Of a DNA stretch of 64,000 nucleotides, positions 11,346 to 23,310 are shown piece by piece; within the stretch, counting starts at the first letter, position 1; each line of letters begins with the position of its first letter. Origin of the DNA: Lithobates sylvaticus (lineage: Eukaryota; Chordata; Amphibia; Anura; Ranidae); NCBI GenBank assembly GCA_028564925.1, contig CM053026.1:609231614-609295613 (forward strand). Direction: 5' to 3'. The notes under the pieces are model-generated. The model was not told the DNA's origin and made no database searches. It saw nothing but the letters and a program-made list of their open reading frames with translations. Both the position numbers and the translations under genes were made by a program.

Positions 11346-11769
11346 TCTACCACTCTGAATGTTGCAGAGCTCAGTGCCTCTAAGCTTCGGCCTGCCACAT
11401 TAATGTTAGCTCCCATGAGAAAGCCATCTTTAAACCTGGGAGACCCATGATCTTCAATTGCCCCGAGGCCCTATGAGTTATTAGTCTGCCCCTGGCCCAG
11501 ATTGTGGCTACCTAGCAGGGTTGCTCACTACAATTGTAAGCCAAAAGTGTCAACTTTGTTGACTCTGATGTAAAGGGGGACTCTTTGATTAACTCCATAT
11601 GATTAGAAATGTTATTTAATCACAAAATATATGTATTCTGTATACTACATAAAAATTGCCTTGCATTGTACAGAGGTAATGAATTTAATGTACTACTGAA
11701 AAAAAAAAAAAAGTTTCCGTGCACTGCTAATGTTTTTAGGTTTGGCTTGAAGAAAAGGTGGCAACCCTA
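11346..11769. other. Right end of the hAT-like element, noncoding
   Basis: Unique sequence between the minisatellite and the right terminal repeat. No gene is seen; a poly-A tract lies at 11701-11712. Confidence 0.5.
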
Positions 11770-12639
11770 CTTCTTTCTCTTCATTGAGCAAGACTCTATC
11801 AGCTTTCCGAACTGATTGGACCCCCTAGGTGACCGCCCAAGACTGCCAGGACTTGGCCCTCTCCCACAAAACTGCATACGTCCAAGATCTAGATCCGCAC
11901 CCTCTGGTCCTAGATCGTGCCGACCTATGTCCCTGGAAAACTGATTGGGCTCCTTCCTAGTGAACCCTGAACTGGTTCTTTTTCTTCTACCCAGTGTACT
12001 ACAAGGAGGATGCATCTGTTAACTTGGATTCCTGCCAGGTTTGCCTTGGAAATGTTTTTGCACATGTGTTTTCCTCCTACTGATCCATTCCAGTTATACC
12101 ACATAGTTGGTGTTAGTTGCTAAGATAGTTTACTAGTATTAGGGGTTCTCTTATTACCCTCTGCTGGTGCAGTTACACCTGCCAGGGGTCTAGGAAGGAT
12201 AGTAGAAATATGGCTTATCTTTACTAAATTTTAGGGGCTCCGCTTGGCACCAGACCGCCGTGGCCTTCACTGTATATTCTTCCCAGTATTTTACAGTATG
12301 ATGGACCTGCGGACTGACTCAATGTCCTCTGGGTTTTATCATATTGCTTATATTGGGGCGTATGAGTCTCTTTTCAGATCCGGGTCTACATTCCCATGCA
12401 GTCTGGGATTTGCTGACTTCCTCAGGGCAACCCCTGAGAGCTTGAACTGGGATATGAGCTATAATATCAATATTGTTGTTATAATTGTTGTAGATGTTAT
12501 AGTTGGAATAATCACTATGCATTTGACTGTGCAGGAGTGGTCATGATTCCACTTCCACTTCCTATTATTTTTATTTCCCCTATTTTTTACAATGGAAGCG
12601 GTAATTACTCGCTTACTGGACTGGTTCCATCTCTTCTCA

Positions 12640-13500
12640 ACTAAGCTCTGGGTTCAACTAGAAAGCCATATGAACCCAATTGATCTCTGCGCCCTCCCAT
12701 GGACCTCATCCACACATTGTAAGGGCTTGTCTCTCCTTAGTGACCTTAATCTTCAGACGATCTAAATCTGGGATCGCTTAATATCCCAAGGTGGCCTTTC
12801 AAAACCTCTGACCCCCTTTTTTGAGACCCAGGCCTTCCCACCGGCTTTGCATGTTGCAGTATCCAGATCATAGAGAAAAGAAGATCATAGGAGACTCGCC
12901 CAAGTTCTTCAAGCAGACCTGTCTTTAACGACAGATACACCTTCTGGGTCACTTTCTCTACACCCTACGCAGTGGTTCCAGAGACAGCAAGTTAGTTATG
13001 AGGCTATGCTTTTGCAGGCAGACCCTTCAACACATGTGGTCTACCAACTTTACTCCCTTTTGTTTCATTTTTCTTCTCCTGACCTCCTGCTATACACAAG
13101 GTCCTGTAGAATTACATCACTCAATCTCCCTTGCTGACTTGCAAAAATACTTTATTTTGACACATAAGCTCTCCCTAGCTGCTAAGACTCAGGAAAAAGG
13201 GTTCAAGCTGGTGACAAGATGGTAAAGATGCCCTTCCACTATACACCATTTCAACCCGACATTACCCAACATTACCAGATACCTGTTGGCGGCATCCGGG
13301 CTCCAGAGGTACCATGCTCCATAACTGGTGGGATTTCCCTCTTATAAAGAAATTTTGGCACTGAATCTATACTTCCACCCAGATGGCAACCTCTATTCAA
13401 CCCTCACCTGAGGTAGCCCTTTTGTCTATGCTTCCTGGAACTTTCAAATCCATAAAGAAAGACGTACTGTTACACTTCCTGGCTTTGGCCAGGGTAGTGA
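12640..13500 (+). pseudogene. L1 ORF2 C-terminal remnant
   Basis: Translating in shifting frames gives segments like the carboxy end of L1 ORF2: WVQLESHMNPIDLCALPW (about 12650), QIWDRLISQGGLS, a short ORF at 12998-13225 with HHSISLADLQKYF, and KTQEKGFKLVTRW just before 13225. After that stop, the Cys-containing region expected at the end of ORF2 is only weakly visible. Stops and shifts are frequent. The catalytic core is not present, so this is a decayed tail only. Confidence 0.6.
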
Positions 13501-14109
13501 TTCCCCCGGCACTGGAATTCGGCAACCATGTCTTCCCTGAGGGTGGACCGTATTAGGGACCTGGAACGTCTGTTGGCTCAGGAAACTGGTAAGGACGAGC
13601 AGTTTTCCCTCACCTGGACTTCATGGTCCATGTTCCGCTAATCCTCTGAGTTTATCTCTTGGACAGAAGATGGTCTTGATGCCAACACCTCATAGCCTGG
13701 TTGCAGTATTTCTTATCCCTAGTCTTTCTGTCCCCCTTTTTATCTCCATTCTTTCCCTCCTTTGCATATATGCACCTTTAGAAACCCTTTGAGCAATTGT
13801 TTTGTAACTTTTGTTTCGTAACTTCAAAGTGCGATCCCTACAACATATTCTTTTACAGAGTAACAGTTTTTCATTGTACTTCATGATGTCTTAATGCTTA
13901 TTGTTCCTGTACGACACCCACAATTTTGACATTGGTGCTCTGTATAGTTATAACTATCATGTTTTTCTATGTTTTACATATCTACTGACTCTTGATCTGC
14001 TTTTGAGCATGTTACAACATTTGAGAGTTCATACTTTCCATATGTTCTATTGCGTTTGATACCTTTTGCTTGTAATACATGTGTGCAAGACCGTATTGCT
14101 TACTTTTTC

Positions 14110-14115
14110 AATAAA
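14110..14115 (+). promoter_or_regulatory. Polyadenylation signal of the L1 remnant
   Basis: AATAAA in TTCAATAAAATAAG close to the presumed 3' end of the L1. Confidence 0.5.
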
Positions 14116-14133
14116 ATAAGATTGAACTAAAAT

Positions 14134-14490
14134 GAGAAAGTAACAATGGAGATGGATGACTGGAGTTTTGTTAGACAAGTGTCTATAAAAACCTTAGACT
14201 AAACCTTCCATTCCATAAAAAAAAAAAAAAATAAGGAAATTAAGGTGCCTTTATATGCTTCACCAGCTGTTTCAAATGCATTTCTTTTACCAAAACATGC
14301 CATCTAACTGGAATAAACAGTGTTGTTACTTATATGCAAATTTCTACTTTTAGTTAAAAGTCAGCAGCCAAGCACTCATTTTGATGTCTAACCAATTACA
14401 GTACTCCATCCCTTGTGTATACAGTGAGCAGTGATACATGATTGTCACAGGAAGGGCTGGAGTGTCTTTGACATGTGAGCTGGTGATTAA
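14134..14490. other. No gene recognised
   Basis: AT-rich sequence with an A-tract at 14218-14230; no coding signal. Confidence 0.5.
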
Positions 14491-14720
14491 AGCCTAGTAC
14501 ACACGCAGTTTTTTTTTTCGTTCAACCTAGCAGGGCTGAGTGAAAAAAAAACTGACAGCTCCTGAGGAGTCGCTCTACTAACAATCCAATGATAGTACAG
14601 TGATCTCCTATGCTGTGCTATTGTGTTCTGACAGGGGGAAGGCCCCCCGCCAGAACACTCTGGTCAGCGCTCTTAGCCATTGGCTGAGAGAGCTGATAAG
14701 GAGTCGGTCGGCAGACCTTT
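14491..14720. repeat. MITE-like sequence, one end visible
   Basis: It begins AGCCTAGTACACACGCAG, the kind of end seen in frog MITEs with GTACACAC termini, followed by a GC-richer body with AGCTGATAAGGAGTCGG. I cannot find a convincing matching right end, so it may be truncated. Confidence 0.4.
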
Positions 14721-15785
14721 TTGCGGACATGCCTCATTGACAGAATATGCGGAACAAATGTTGGCTGGTTTCTATTGAAATGGCTTTACAGCATTGATTC
14801 ATTTTCTCTATGTAATGTGATAAGCACAATGACAACTCTCAATTGGGGAAAAGATGGTTCTCTAAATACAGCCTAGCCTAGAGCATAGTTTTGAGTTCAC
14901 GTATTATGAACTGGTAAGTTGTATACAGGATGTACAGCTTATATTTAAAAGTTATTCTGTAAACGCTTGTGAAAAAGGGCTACTTCAAGTTCAGTTGATT
15001 TGACATGTACTATGTAAACCAGAATATTTGAGCTAATTTACCAAAGTAGTTAGGAATTTCAATCATGAGAGGAGAATATCAGGTTTACCTGTTGGTTTTT
15101 CATGTGAGAAAAGGTTTGCCTCATTGTCTTTGGGTTTGATATTCATTATGTTGCAAACAAATATTGTCATTACTTATTAATTAGTTAAACATGACAACTT
15201 CTATTTTTTAATCACTTCCATTTGTATGTTTCTATTCTTTGAAACAGAGAAATATGTATAAAAATGGGTAGAAAAGACCTTTTTTCATTAAAAATTAAAT
15301 ATATAAGAAAAAAAAAGATATATGAACTTATGCTATTTAGTCTATACAACATAGAACCTATTATAGTAAATACACCCTTTAACAGAATAACATTAAGAGA
15401 GTGGGATGCTTGAATCAAAAAAGATTATTTTTCATTGTGGGAAAATGCTATGAATAATTTAAACAAGTTAGTGGGTGACCGCCCACACTAGCAGGCATAT
15501 TTGTTTGGATTTTAGATTACGTTGGACAAATGGGTCAGAAACTTAATTTAGAAAAAATAAGAATTCTAAAAGCCTAACTTAAAAAAAAAATATACTTATG
15601 CAATCATGCAATACATCTTAGTTAAACAAATTTGCTGCCTACTGTATATTTTTAGCACTTGAAATTAACCATCGCGCTGGACCTACCATTGGACTGACTT
15701 ACGTTAAAGAAAAATAGACCTGAATGGTGGAAATCACTTGTTTTTTTTTAAATCCCTGCTTGCCAATAGGTGTCTTCTGCACAGT
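14721..15785. other. No gene recognised
   Basis: AT-rich DNA without repeat ends or a plausible open frame. Confidence 0.5.
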
Positions 15786-16984
15786 TCAGATGCTCACCCA
15801 GTGGATCCAGCATTGTCTTGCTGCGGAGGATGGGAATGATGATTGCTTTGAGGATTTCCTAGGAACCTCCATCCTATGCCCAGAAGAGTATCTAGAATCA
15901 TTTGAAGAGTACAAACTAGAGTTGGTTGGTAGAATAGGGTCCTCATCAGTGTCTTGAACCTCAATATCCAGGATCAATCCTGCATGATGGGCTAAGTTAT
16001 AAAGGACGCAGCAGACCAAAAAACACACTGCCAACTTTTTCAGGGTTATAGCACAGAAAACCACCAGATAGTGAGATACAGCAGAACCTGCTTTTAAGGA
16101 CCCCAAATGTCCACTCAATGACACGTCTTGTCTTAGTAATTGCTGCATTGTAGTGAGATTCTGCAGATGTTGAGCACCTCAAGAGTGGTGTTGGCAGCCA
16201 AGACAGACAAGGATAGCCAGAATCACCTACAATACAGTTTGAAAATGCAATTTTTGGAACAGCAATAGTATAGCATGATGAGTGTGTAATAACAGAAACA
16301 TTTCTTCCCTACATCTTGTTTTTCATTGCTTAACATGATTATAATGTGAAGGCCTTAGGCCATATTGAAATGGTTACACCAGGTTGAGGATCTGGTTTAG
16401 CCATTTCTTTGGCAGCCAAGGCCATAAATGTGCTGTTTATATTTGGTGTGTGAGAAGTGAACACAGGAGTGTAACATATGAACATAGACTTCCATGTATG
16501 ATGTATGTGGCAAGTGTCTTACCAAAAATCCAGCCTCCGGTTATTTTGTTAGTGTCAAAATGGTGGTAGAGCACAAAAAGGCACATGGGTACAGTCTATG
16601 ACACCCATGACTTTGTGAATTCCAGCTACCGCATATAAATTGTTCTTAATATGATCTCACTCCTGACATGTGTTAGGCAGGTAGATATATTTGGGCGCAA
16701 TTTGCTGGAAACCCTGCATGGCCTTAGCAAGCAAGCATGAGAAAAATGGCTGTGATACCCCCACCACCTCTCCCACTACCATCTGATAGGAGACCTTGCC
16801 AAAAAAGATCATGGATGGTATGGCATGACTGCATAGTGTGGGGGACTGCAGAAAAGGTCTCAATTCCCCAAAGAGAAGCATACCAGCACACCAGTGACAG
16901 TATCACCAGACCAGTGCAGCCAGCAGCAATGTTCACTAGCCACATCAGTGCCAGTGTTTTCATAGCTAGTGCAGCCATCAACAT
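15786..16984 (-). pseudogene. PIF/Harbinger transposase remnant
   Basis: Minus-strand pieces read like the nuclease of PIF/Harbinger transposons (relatives of HARBI1), which cuts at TWA targets. In order they are SYQMVVGEVVGVSQPFFSC (about 16800), the first acidic residue in HKVMGVIDCTHVPF (Asp codon 16594-16596), the second in VGDSGYPCLSW (16222-16224), and the Glu in TRRVIEWTFGVLKSRF (16114-16116). Further downstream are SGGFLCYNPEKV and an acidic tail. All three catalytic residues survive, but the pieces lie in several frames, with at least three shifts or stops. The partner MYB-like gene is not recognised, and element ends are not found. Confidence 0.85.
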
Positions 16985-18419
16985 TGTCCCTTATTGCCGC
17001 TACATACTTAAAATGTTACGAGAGCCAGTGCAGCCTGGAACAGTGTTCCTGATCACCACCACACCAGGGCAGTGTTGGCTCTACCTGCCACTTGTACTGA
17101 CCCTGGTCTGTTTATTGACCATGTTTCTGCCTACTGTCTCACCTGACCCATTTGCACATCCCACTAACTAAATAACCTGCAAGACACCAGTCTCAGCCAT
17201 CCCCTGCATACAACTGCACACCTGTTTGCCCTATGTTCAGCCCTTGTACTTCCTGGCCAGTGATCATGGCATTTCTGAGAGCAGCCATGTGCCAGTAGGC
17301 TATGCTTGCTTGGCTTATAGAAACTGGGACTGCTATAGGTGACACTACACTAAACGTGATTGCCTGACCGCTCATACAAAGGTGAGCAGTGCATTGGTCA
17401 CAGTATAGTACACTATTTTTGATACAATGTTGGTTGAATTTTTGTGATACACAAGATACAATATCTGGTAAATAACCAGTACAAATATTGGAAAGGCTCA
17501 CACATGTAATATCCACCTACTTGGGAGGAGTAACATGATGTGTTATGGTGTTAAATTCTAAGTATGCCCCTGCTGGTGTGAAAAAAATTTCAATAAATGT
17601 ACAACTTAGTGTAAAAAAGATCTATATACTTTGACAGTGTTTCATTTAGATTTAATGGATAACTGTTTAACAAGTAACTACCAACCATGATAACAATTTT
17701 CTGAGGCTATCAAAATGCTTCAAGAAAAACACTAAACGTAGAAAAAATTGTATTTAAAGCTGCATTGGCATGTCTTCTATCTGATCAGTAATCATTGGCT
17801 TGAGCTTTCTGAGTGTATTACCTACACATTTATAGACCGTAGAATGCAATCATGTGTAACAGTAAAACCAATGTTGATAATGTGGGCTATTATATGAATT
17901 GCAAGGCTATTTCATAGTAGATATAATGACCTGTGCCTATAGTATAGAGAAAATAAAAAGAAGACGATGGCCACATTTTAATAGAAATGATTATTTTCTT
18001 ACTCCTCACATTTTCTAGTGAATCCCGATTTTTGGTAACAGATGATATGGATCAACAACATTTTGCTTCACTTTACTTTCTTAAATTGTGGTCACACTGC
18101 TTAGAGGACATTGATTATTAGCTTGAAAGCGCAATTCCAGGCAGAAGTGAAAACATTCATTAAGCTACTTATTCCATCCAGTAAAGCACATCTACTGTAC
18201 CAAAATAAGAACGTAATAGATTTGCCTTACCATGAGTTCTCTGTATTGCTCTGAAGACAACCTCCCCACAAGGTCAGTAAGAGGGCAGTATGAGTGTACT
18301 TCCTGAGGCCTGGTGCTTTGCAACTGCCTCTCAATGATTTCTGCATAAGCAATCACATTCAGACTTTTAAGGACAGTTATTATTTTAAAGTGCTTCTGAG
18401 CCCTGGATCTCACTGGTGC
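16985..18419. other. Probable 5' part of the Harbinger element, unresolved
   Basis: Minus-strand frames at 17193-17516 and 18192-18422 lie upstream of the transposase remnant and might derive from its noncoding leader or second gene. I recognise no motif in them, so no function is assigned. Confidence 0.3.
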
Positions 18420-18706
18420 CATTCGACATGTTAAAATTGCATGTCAAATTGCCGGCAACCGCCGGCAATGGCACCGTTCTAATCGGTACAACGCTGCATT
18501 TGAGGCACCACACCGATTTCAAAAAGTAGTTTCTGTACTACTTTTTGCGATTTCAGCTTGCAATTTCCATTGACATCTGTGCAGAAACCCGCACAGATGT
18601 CTGTGAAATTGCCGCTGAAATCGGAACTGACATGCGGGAGTGAAATCGTGCGAGTTCAGCTGAACTTGCACGGCTTCATTCCCGCAGCTCAGTGTGAACC
18701 TGGACA
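18420..18706. repeat. MITE-like GC-rich repeat
   Basis: This block carries internal inverted motifs (CATCTGTGCAGAAACCCGCACAGATG near 18575-18600; TTGCCGGCAACCGCCGGCAA near 18450). It ends with GCAGCTCAGTGTGAACCTGG, a terminus type also seen in reverse at 29947 (AGCCTGGGTTCACGC). It is noncoding. Confidence 0.5.
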
Positions 18707-19342
18707 AAAACCCAGATTTAGGGAATAATGTTGACAGTCAGGTAAGACGGCAGCAGATTAATCTGACTCTCTGGCGCACCACCACAACCTAAATATAGCA
18801 ACCCATGACCTTTGCACTTACCCTAATAGTGACAGAAAACTCTCTCTAATCTGACATGACCAACAAAGTTAAGGGTAAGGATGAATAATTTTTTTTCCCA
18901 CCGGGTATTGCAACAGACAACATTGTGGTGGTAAATGTGGGGAATCCCTCCCACTCTCTCTTATCCTGGTAAAGACTGCACTTCAAATTCTTGCCCCTAA
19001 CTGAACTGAATTCTTGCCCCTAACTGAAATCTGAGAGACAGAACACACGGGCTGCCTAATCCAGCTCATTTACCTAAGAAATTGCCTAGAGATGTGGTTA
19101 TCTAATACAGTTTTATCATATTTAACAACTCATACCCAGTATGCGGGTATCACCCTTTACATCAATCTCTTAAAAAAACACAGTTATTGCCAGAAAATCA
19201 CAACATTCCATACAGATGGGGCTATCCAGTAAAACACATTATTATCAGAATTGAGAAAATAAACATTGATTCTTTGCTCGAAGAAGTGCTGGAAAATTTG
19301 ATCTTTCCCAGATGCTGACAGCAAAGTCAGGAGCCCCTCACA
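18707..19342. other. No gene recognised
   Basis: The short direct repeat ATTCTTGCCCCTAACTGAA occurs twice at about 18990-19030. Otherwise nothing is seen. Confidence 0.5.
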
Positions 19343-20925
19343 CACTACTTTGCAAAAGGTTTAGGCAGGTATGAATAAATGCTATAAATTAAGAATACTT
19401 TTATAAATAAAAATGTTAATAGTTTATTTTTAGCAATTAAAAAAATAAGTAAATGAACAGAAGATAAATCCAAATCAAATCAATATTTGGTGTGACCACC
19501 CAGTGCCTTTAAAACCGCATCAGTTCTTCTAGGTACACTTGCACAAAGTTTCTGAAGGAACACAGCAGGTAGGTTGTTCCAAACATCTTGGAGAACTAAC
19601 CACAGATCTTCTGTGGATGTAGGCTGCCTCAAATTCCTCTGTCTCTTCATGTAATCCCAGGCAGACTTGATGTTGAGATAAGGGTTCTGCTGGGGTCAAA
19701 AAATCACTTCCAGGACTCTTTGTTGTTTATGCTGAAGATAGTCCTTAATGACATTGACTGATTGTCTGGGGTCGTTATCCTGCTGCAGAATACATTTTGG
19801 GCCAATCACACACCTCTTTTATGGTATGGCATGATGTATCTGCCTGGATTTTTCAGTATTGAGGACACTATTGACCCTGACAAGATCTCCAACTCCATTT
19901 GCAGAAATGCAGCCCCAAACTTGCAAGGAATCTCCACCATGCTTCACTGTGGCCTGCAGACACTCATTATTGTCCAACTTTCCAGCTCTTTGGCGAACAA
20001 ACTTCCTCCTGCTACAGCCAAATATTTCAGATTTTGACTTATCTGTCCAGAGGACCAGCTGCCATTTTTCTGCACCAGATGTTTTTGTGCATAGTTGAGT
20101 CAGTTAGTCATTCTTCCACAAAGACCACTTCCAGCAGGACCTTTCTGGACAGTAGATGGGTGTACCTGGGTCCCATTGGTTTCTGCCAGTTCTGTGCTGA
20201 TGGTACTACTGGAAGGGAAGTAAGGGTGATGTGTCTTTCATCTTCTGCATTAAGTTTCCTTGGCTGACCACTGGGTGTACAATATTCAACGTTGCCCATT
20301 ACTTTGTGCTTCCTACAAAGAGCTTAGACAGCACATCTTGAAACCCCAGTCTTCTTTGAAATATTTGCCTGGGAGAGACCTTGCTGATGCAGTATAACTA
20401 CCTTGTGTCTTGTTGCTGTGCTCAGTCTTGCCATGGTGTATGACCTTTGACATGTGGCTATTCTTCATCCAGTTTTAAGCCTCCTACACAGCTGATTCAG
20501 TTAATTACTGTATTTCAACATAAATATGAAATTGATGATCATCAACACCTGCTTGGCATAATTGGTTAATCACACACCTGACCCAAATCCTATAAAATCT
20601 CTGACATTGTGCAAGTTGCTGGTTTAAAGCCAAAGGGTAGTCATACCAAATATTGATTTGCTTTAGATTTTTCTTCTGTTTGCTGACTTTACATTTTGTA
20701 AATTGATAGAAATAAGCAATTAAAACATATATTATTGAAAACATTCTTACTTTCTAGCATTTCTTCACACCTGAGAAAGAGCACACAGGGTACACACCGC
20801 TTCGAGACTAAACTGCATGAGATCCAAAATTACTGAATGCACCTGGCTGCCAGCTTGGTCCGCAGCCGTGATCAGTGACGATAGAAGACAAGAATAACGG
20901 CATTCCAAACTTTTGTACAGTACTG
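19343..20925 (-). mobile_element. Tc1-like transposon with a 5'-side insertion
   Basis: The left end reads TTTGCAAAAGGTTTAGGCAGGT. The right end is CAAACTTTTGTACAGTACTG with TA at 20926-20927, giving a CAGTACTGTACAAAAGTTTG-type terminus on the minus strand. A block of roughly 130 bp (about 20772-20900) separates the end from sequence expected to follow it directly, suggesting a later insertion or rearrangement. Its length of 1.58 kb is normal for Tc1. Confidence 0.85.
19480..20434 (-). pseudogene. Tc1 transposase, decayed
   Basis: The gene starts at the ATG at 20434 with MARLSTATRHKVVILHQQGLSQ, an N-terminal helix-turn-helix that binds the element ends. A stop follows in place of a Gln codon within about 40 residues. 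Later pieces are KVMGNVEYCTPSGQPRK (about 20280), the first catalytic Asp in LWTDKSKSEIFG (about 20040), CILQQDNDPRQSV (second Asp, about 19785) and SAWDYMKRQR (about 19640). The third acidic position is altered (LNIKSAW in place of the usual LNIIESVW). The C-terminus near 19490 reads ALGGHTKY. Several shifts make it inactive. Confidence 0.88.
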
Positions 20926-20927
20926 TA

Positions 20928-22685
20928 TACCCACACCAACGTTCAGAAACCCACCTTCCTGGTATACAGAATCTCCACTATATATGGAACTTTTGTATGA
21001 CTGCTAGCTGCAGAACTCAGTTTTGCATCATTACTGAGAAATTGCTTTTCCAACCGCTATTTCTTTAGCTGGAAAATGCTGTACTGGAAATCCACCTTGG
21101 TTTTAGGTTTTTATACAGTTACTTACAGTTCTCTTTTTTTTTCAGTTCTTGTTTACAACATTTTAGACCTACATTGGGTAAATGGCTTTCCCCAATCTAG
21201 TAACACTCATTTCCGGGATATATACCAAAGAGAAAATAACTTTCTCTATGCAGCTAGGTTACCCATTATTAGCCACTGGAGACAAACCTGTGCATCTATC
21301 ATCTCTGTTATCAACAGGGGCAATGCCAATGCTAGATACAAAAGAGTGGTAGTGTATAAATACACCCATTAAAAATGTCACCTCTATTGGAATGCTTGGC
21401 TTCTCTATCCTAGAGTAAAAGTTATAGTGTTTTTTCCACCCTAATTCTCTTTATCCTCTTATGCATACTGTATGTATTGCACTTTGGTATGTGTATGTCT
21501 GCTAGACCTCTGCAATCAATAAACAGGGAGCATGAGCTTTGTTGATTGCAAAGCTAAAGGGTGTGCATTGGACCCATAAAGGGTTGCTACTGCTTCCAAA
21601 CAAAAAGCAAGGGTCTCAGCTGACAGGCTGTTCTTGTAAGCATGTGGCTATTTTATTTTGTTTAGATGTGTCTATAATGTATTTAGATGATTTAAAAATT
21701 ACATGGTTATGGTGTGTAACAAAAACATGTGAAAATCTGAAAAGACATAGATGTTCCTCTTGCTACATATTAATTACATCTATGAATTACATAAAATCAC
21801 ATAACATATTTTTCTGACAGTTAATAGTAGGAATCATAAACTGTTTTCTTTAATGTTCTAGTTTTTTATTTAATAAATATAAATGCATAAACACAACTTA
21901 CTTTTTGGGGTTTACTAGTTACTGTTATTTTATTGTGCTCTAGGAAAGTTTTATAAGCAAGCACATTCAGGCAGAAAACATGGGAAACAATAAGTTCTAC
22001 ATAATGAAAAGAGACACGTGAAGGCAAAATATGTTTACTATGTATTTAGATTACTCTGTATTTAGAAGTCCCATTGCAATTTAATTTTCCAGATTTGCAA
22101 AGTTCTACGTGTGAGCACTCTTTCCTATTTCTAGAATTTAGATTCACATTTGATTCTTAAAATGTGTTCCCATGACCTTAGGGGTCGTTTTGATTTAAAA
22201 ACCATTTTCTATGTGTGTGGTAGTAATTAGAAAACCATGTGTTTCCCAATGCAGGATTTAATATTTGTTGTTTTAATAGGAAACTATAAACTATATTTAA
22301 TGTCTTCAGTTGTTTACTATACATTTTCTTCAGAAAGAAAATGTAATGTATGGATTAATCAATTGTTGTAGATTCACAGGTAGGCAGTGTAGCACATTAA
22401 AAGGTAAAAAAGGTAAGAACACTGTGCCATTTATTGCATGCAACAGTTTATATACTGTATATGAGGATACATGTGGTACACTTTCAAAAAATATTTGTTT
22501 GTTCAGCTAGAAATCATGTGGGCTGGTAACTTGTACTTTTTGCCTCTGGACTATTCTCAGCTAGTATTGTTCCTTGCTATCTCTGTGAAAAAAAATGTAG
22601 CGGCGCTGACTTTTTTTTTGCGCTGGTTCACTTCTATGGTTTTTTTTAAGGCTATTTGCACACAGGTCATGTTAGCATTAAGAAA
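20928..22685. other. No gene recognised
   Basis: AT-rich DNA. Short open frames (for example 21076-21372) have no recognisable motif. No repeat ends are seen. Confidence 0.5.
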
Positions 22686-23310
22686 ATTAAAAAATTACAA
22701 AAAAAAATGCGTGGGGGTCCCCCGAAATTCTGTACCAGGCCCTTCAGGTCTGGCATGGATATTAAGGGGAACCCCGCACCAAAAAAAAAATAGCGTGGGG
22801 GTCCCCCTCAAAATCCATACCAGACCATTATCTGAGCACGCAACCTAGCAGGCCACAGGAAAAGAGAGAGTGCCCCCCCCCTGAACCGTACCAGACAACA
22901 TGCCCTCAACATTGTGAGGATGCTTTGGGGTCCCCCCCAAAGCACCTTGTCCCCATGTTGATAAAGGGCAAGGGCCTCATCCCCACAACCCTGGCCGTGG
23001 TTGTGGGGGTCTGTGGGCTGGGGGCTTATCGGAATCTGGAAGCCCCCTTTAACAAGGGGACCCCCAGATTCCAGCCTCCCCCCGTGTGAAATGGTAAGGG
23101 GGTACAAAAGTACCCCTACCATTTCACCAAAAAAAGTGACAAAAGTGTTAAAAATGACTGCTCCGCACAATGGGAGGCTCCCACTGTGTGACGCTTCTCT
23201 CCTTCTGAATGTAGGGCTGGGCGACCCGGTGACCCCACCCCCTCTGATGCATGGTTCCATGCAGGGGGGGGGGGCGCTGTATCTGCTAATACATTTAACA
23301 CTCCCCTCCT
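22686..23310. repeat. GC-rich repeat matching one arm of the palindromic hAT-like element
   Basis: GTGGGGGTCCCC motifs, GGCCACAGGAAAAGAG, CATGCCCTCAACATTG, CCTTGTCCCCATGTTGAT and the GGTGACCCC region occur in the same order as in the arms at 34240-35020 and, reversed, 35023-35800. Only one arm is present here. Further relatives lie at 25120-25640. It is noncoding. Confidence 0.8.

Larger units (their letters stand above)
6757..11769. mobile_element. hAT-like nonautonomous element, about 5 kb with nested insertion
   Basis: The left end, TAGGGTTGACATCT, and the reverse complement of the right end, TAGGGTTGCCACCT, match at 12 of 14 positions. The flanking 8-mers CTTCTTCC (6749-6756) and CTTCTTTC (11770-11777) match at 7 of 8. 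An 8-bp duplication and TAGGG-type ends are typical of hAT transposons. The L1 ORF1 reading continues across the insertion, which supports the boundaries. Inside are about 1 kb of sequence with no recognised gene, a 40-bp minisatellite and an L2 LINE. No hAT transposase is visible. Confidence 0.75.
5723..14133 (+). mobile_element. Degraded L1 LINE, interrupted by a hAT-like element
   Basis: ORF1-like coding sequence (about 5890-6756) continues on the far side of the hAT-like insertion (11778 onward). An ORF2 C-terminal tail (about 12640-13500) and a 3' end with AATAAA at 14110-14115 follow. Endonuclease and most of the reverse transcriptase are absent, so the copy carries a large internal loss besides the insertion. 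Many stops and shifts mark it as old. I cannot identify target-site duplications. Confidence 0.75.

Noticed and set aside
12244-12546. 100-residue open frame as a possible host exon
   Set aside because: It lies in the degraded L1 between ORF1 and ORF2 remnants, has no recognised domain and no convincing splice context.
18192-18422. Minus-strand frame as the MYB-like partner gene of the Harbinger element
   Set aside because: No MYB/SANT tryptophan pattern is visible. The position fits but the motif evidence is lacking.
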